Source: an uncultured Eubacteriales bacterium (GTDB lineage Bacteria; Bacillota; Clostridia; Oscillospirales; Oscillospiraceae). Taken from it: a stretch of DNA of 13,605 nt. The notes under the pieces were generated by a model, which had not been told where the DNA came from, did no database searches, and worked only from the letters and a program-made list of their open reading frames with translations. The position numbers and the translations under genes were made by a program. The stretch is from NCBI GenBank assembly GCA_900543085.1, contig UQQF01000055.1, forward strand, positions 1-13,605, read 5' to 3'. Shown one piece after another: positions 12,717 to 13,605 of the stretch (the first letter of the stretch is position 1; every line of letters begins with the position of its first letter).

Positions 12717-13605
12717 CTATTCGTCGAGGACCGGGACGCCGTACAGCGCCCAGGTGTTGCCGTCAACTATGTCAGCATAGATGAACTTCCCGGCGAGCGA
12801 CTCGTCGCCGGACATGTGCACCAATCGGCCGCCGTTGGTGCGCGCCGAGAGGTTGTAGGGGCTCCTGCCCGTCGTGCCGTCCACCAGCACGCGCTGGCGC
12901 GTGCCTATATAGGCGCGGTGCTTCTCGGCGGAGATCTCGTTTGCGCGCTCGACCAGCCGGTCGAACCGGCGCTGCTTCTCCTCGCGGCTGACGGGGTCGG
13001 GCATGGACGCGGCCTTCGTTCCCTCGCGCGGGGAGAAGATGAAGGTGAACATCGCGTCGTAGCGCACTTCCTCTATGAGGCTCATCGTCTCCTCAAAGTC
13101 CGCCTCCGTCTCGCCCGGGAAGCCGACGATGATGTCGGTGGTCAGAACCAGGCCGGGCATCAGCTCGCGAGCCATGCGCACCTCGTCGAGGTACTTCTCG
13201 CGGTCGTAGTGGCGGTTCATCTCGTGCAGGACGCGGCTGGAGCCGCTCTGCACCGGGAGGTGTATGTGCTTGGCGCACTTCTCGCACTCCGCCATAGTGC
13301 GGAACAGCTTTTCCGTCGCGTCGCGCGGGTGGCTGGTCATGAAGCGGATGAGGAAGTCGCCGGGGATGTCGTTTATGGCGCGTATCAGGTCGGCGAAGTC
13401 GCGGCCCTCGCCGAGGTCTTTGCCGTAGCTGTTGACGTTCTGACCCAGCAGCGTGATGTCCTTGTACCCAGCGGCGACCAGCTGCCGCGCCTCGGCGACC
13501 ACGTCGTCAAAGCGGCGCGAGCGCTCGCGTCCGCGCACATAGGGCACGACGCAGTAGGTGCAGAAGTTGTTGCAGCCGTACATGATGCTCAGCCAGGCCT
13601 TCACG
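12717..13605 (-). CDS. miaB: tRNA-2-methylthio-N6-isopentenyladenosine synthase MiaB, 5' end missing
   Basis: MiaB is a radical-SAM methylthiotransferase that adds the methylthio group to i6A37 of tRNAs reading UNN codons. The visible 295 residues hold the radical-SAM cluster motif CNNFCTYC within MYGCNNFCTYCVVPYVRGRE, the HLPVQSGS block, FPGETEADFEET, and the C-terminal TRAM domain (about the last 65 residues, starting near QRVLVDG). The N-terminal UPF0004 domain with the second iron-sulfur cluster lies beyond the right edge. The GTG at 13604 is an internal valine codon, not a start. Within the family this sequence is closer to MiaB than to MtaB or RimO, from the KAWLSIMYGCNNFCTYC context and the mutS neighbour. 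Its TAG stop sits inside the mutS ribosome binding site, so the two are coupled. Confidence 0.96.
   Translation of the reverse strand, partial: VKAWLSIMYGCNNFCTYCVVPYVRGRERSRRFDDVVAEARQLVAAGYKDITLLGQNVNSYGKDLGEGRDFADLIRAINDIPGDFLIRFMTSHPRDATEKLFRTMAECEKCAKHIHLPVQSGSSRVLHEMNRHYDREKYLDEVRMARELMPGLVLTTDIIVGFPGETEADFEETMSLIEEVRYDAMFTFIFSPREGTKAASMPDPVSREEKQRRFDRLVERANEISAEKHRAYIGTRQRVLVDGTTGRSPYNLSARTNGGRLVHMSGDESLAGKFIYADIVDGNTWALYGVPVLDE

Noticed and set aside
13602..13604. GTG at the right edge as the start of miaB
   Set aside because: It lies just before the radical-SAM cysteines, where MiaB has an internal residue; the whole N-terminal domain would be missing.
1..13605. CRISPR array, tRNA/rRNA genes, insertion sequence, phage or defence island
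   Set aside because: No regularly spaced repeats, no tRNA-like folds or rRNA stretches, no transposase or integrase, and no defence-type domains were seen on reading both strands.

Overview
The window is 13.6 kb of GC-rich DNA that reads as chromosome from a spore-forming Clostridia-type Firmicute. The support is a pair of small spore-coat (CotF-type) genes, strong GGAGG ribosome binding sites on most genes, sigma-A consensus promoters, and the miaB-mutS gene order. Despite the GC content, isoleucine is very often coded by ATA. I see no phage, plasmid, transposase, CRISPR or rRNA/tRNA signal. Most of the window is ordinary housekeeping and accessory chromosome.

Left part (1-5367), all minus strand. 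Reading in the direction of transcription, it opens with two spore-coat genes (57 and 82 aa). A TTGCCA-17-TATGCT promoter follows and starts a long run of close-packed genes: a glyoxalase I-like VOC protein, a LysE/RhtB exporter, three very small membrane proteins (two of them zinc-ribbon paralogs), a flavodoxin-family oxidoreductase, a 3-methyladenine DNA glycosylase (Mpg), two lipoproteins with almost identical signal peptides, and a P-loop nucleoside-triphosphatase (THEP1-like) that runs off the left edge. A hairpin with a T-run sits between the last small membrane protein and the flavodoxin gene, so this is probably more than one transcription unit. The aldehyde detoxification, alkylated-base repair and redox genes fit a loose metabolite- and damage-handling theme, but this is inference.

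Centre (5386-8892), plus strand. A promoter with both consensus hexamers (TTGACA-17-TATAAT) and an AT-rich upstream tract drives a two-gene operon: a 216-aa protein with an N-terminal ribbon-helix-helix DNA-binding domain, then clpB, the Hsp100 disaggregase. A textbook terminator ends the operon. No CIRCE or CtsR operator was seen, so the ribbon-helix-helix protein is a candidate regulator of clpB.

Spacer 8893-9330 has no credible gene but is strongly structured. A long-range pairing (8913-8930 with 9173-9190) encloses several perfect hairpins. It is either an unrecognised structured RNA or an intergenic repeat element. Next to it are a terminator hairpin and a perfect 19-bp inverted repeat that ends the genes converging from both sides.

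Right part (9331-13605), minus strand: miaB (5' end outside the window), mutS, and a CPBP-family membrane protease. The genes are tightly coupled: the miaB stop lies in the mutS ribosome binding site, and the mutS stop overlaps the protease start as TAATG. mutL is not next to mutS here.
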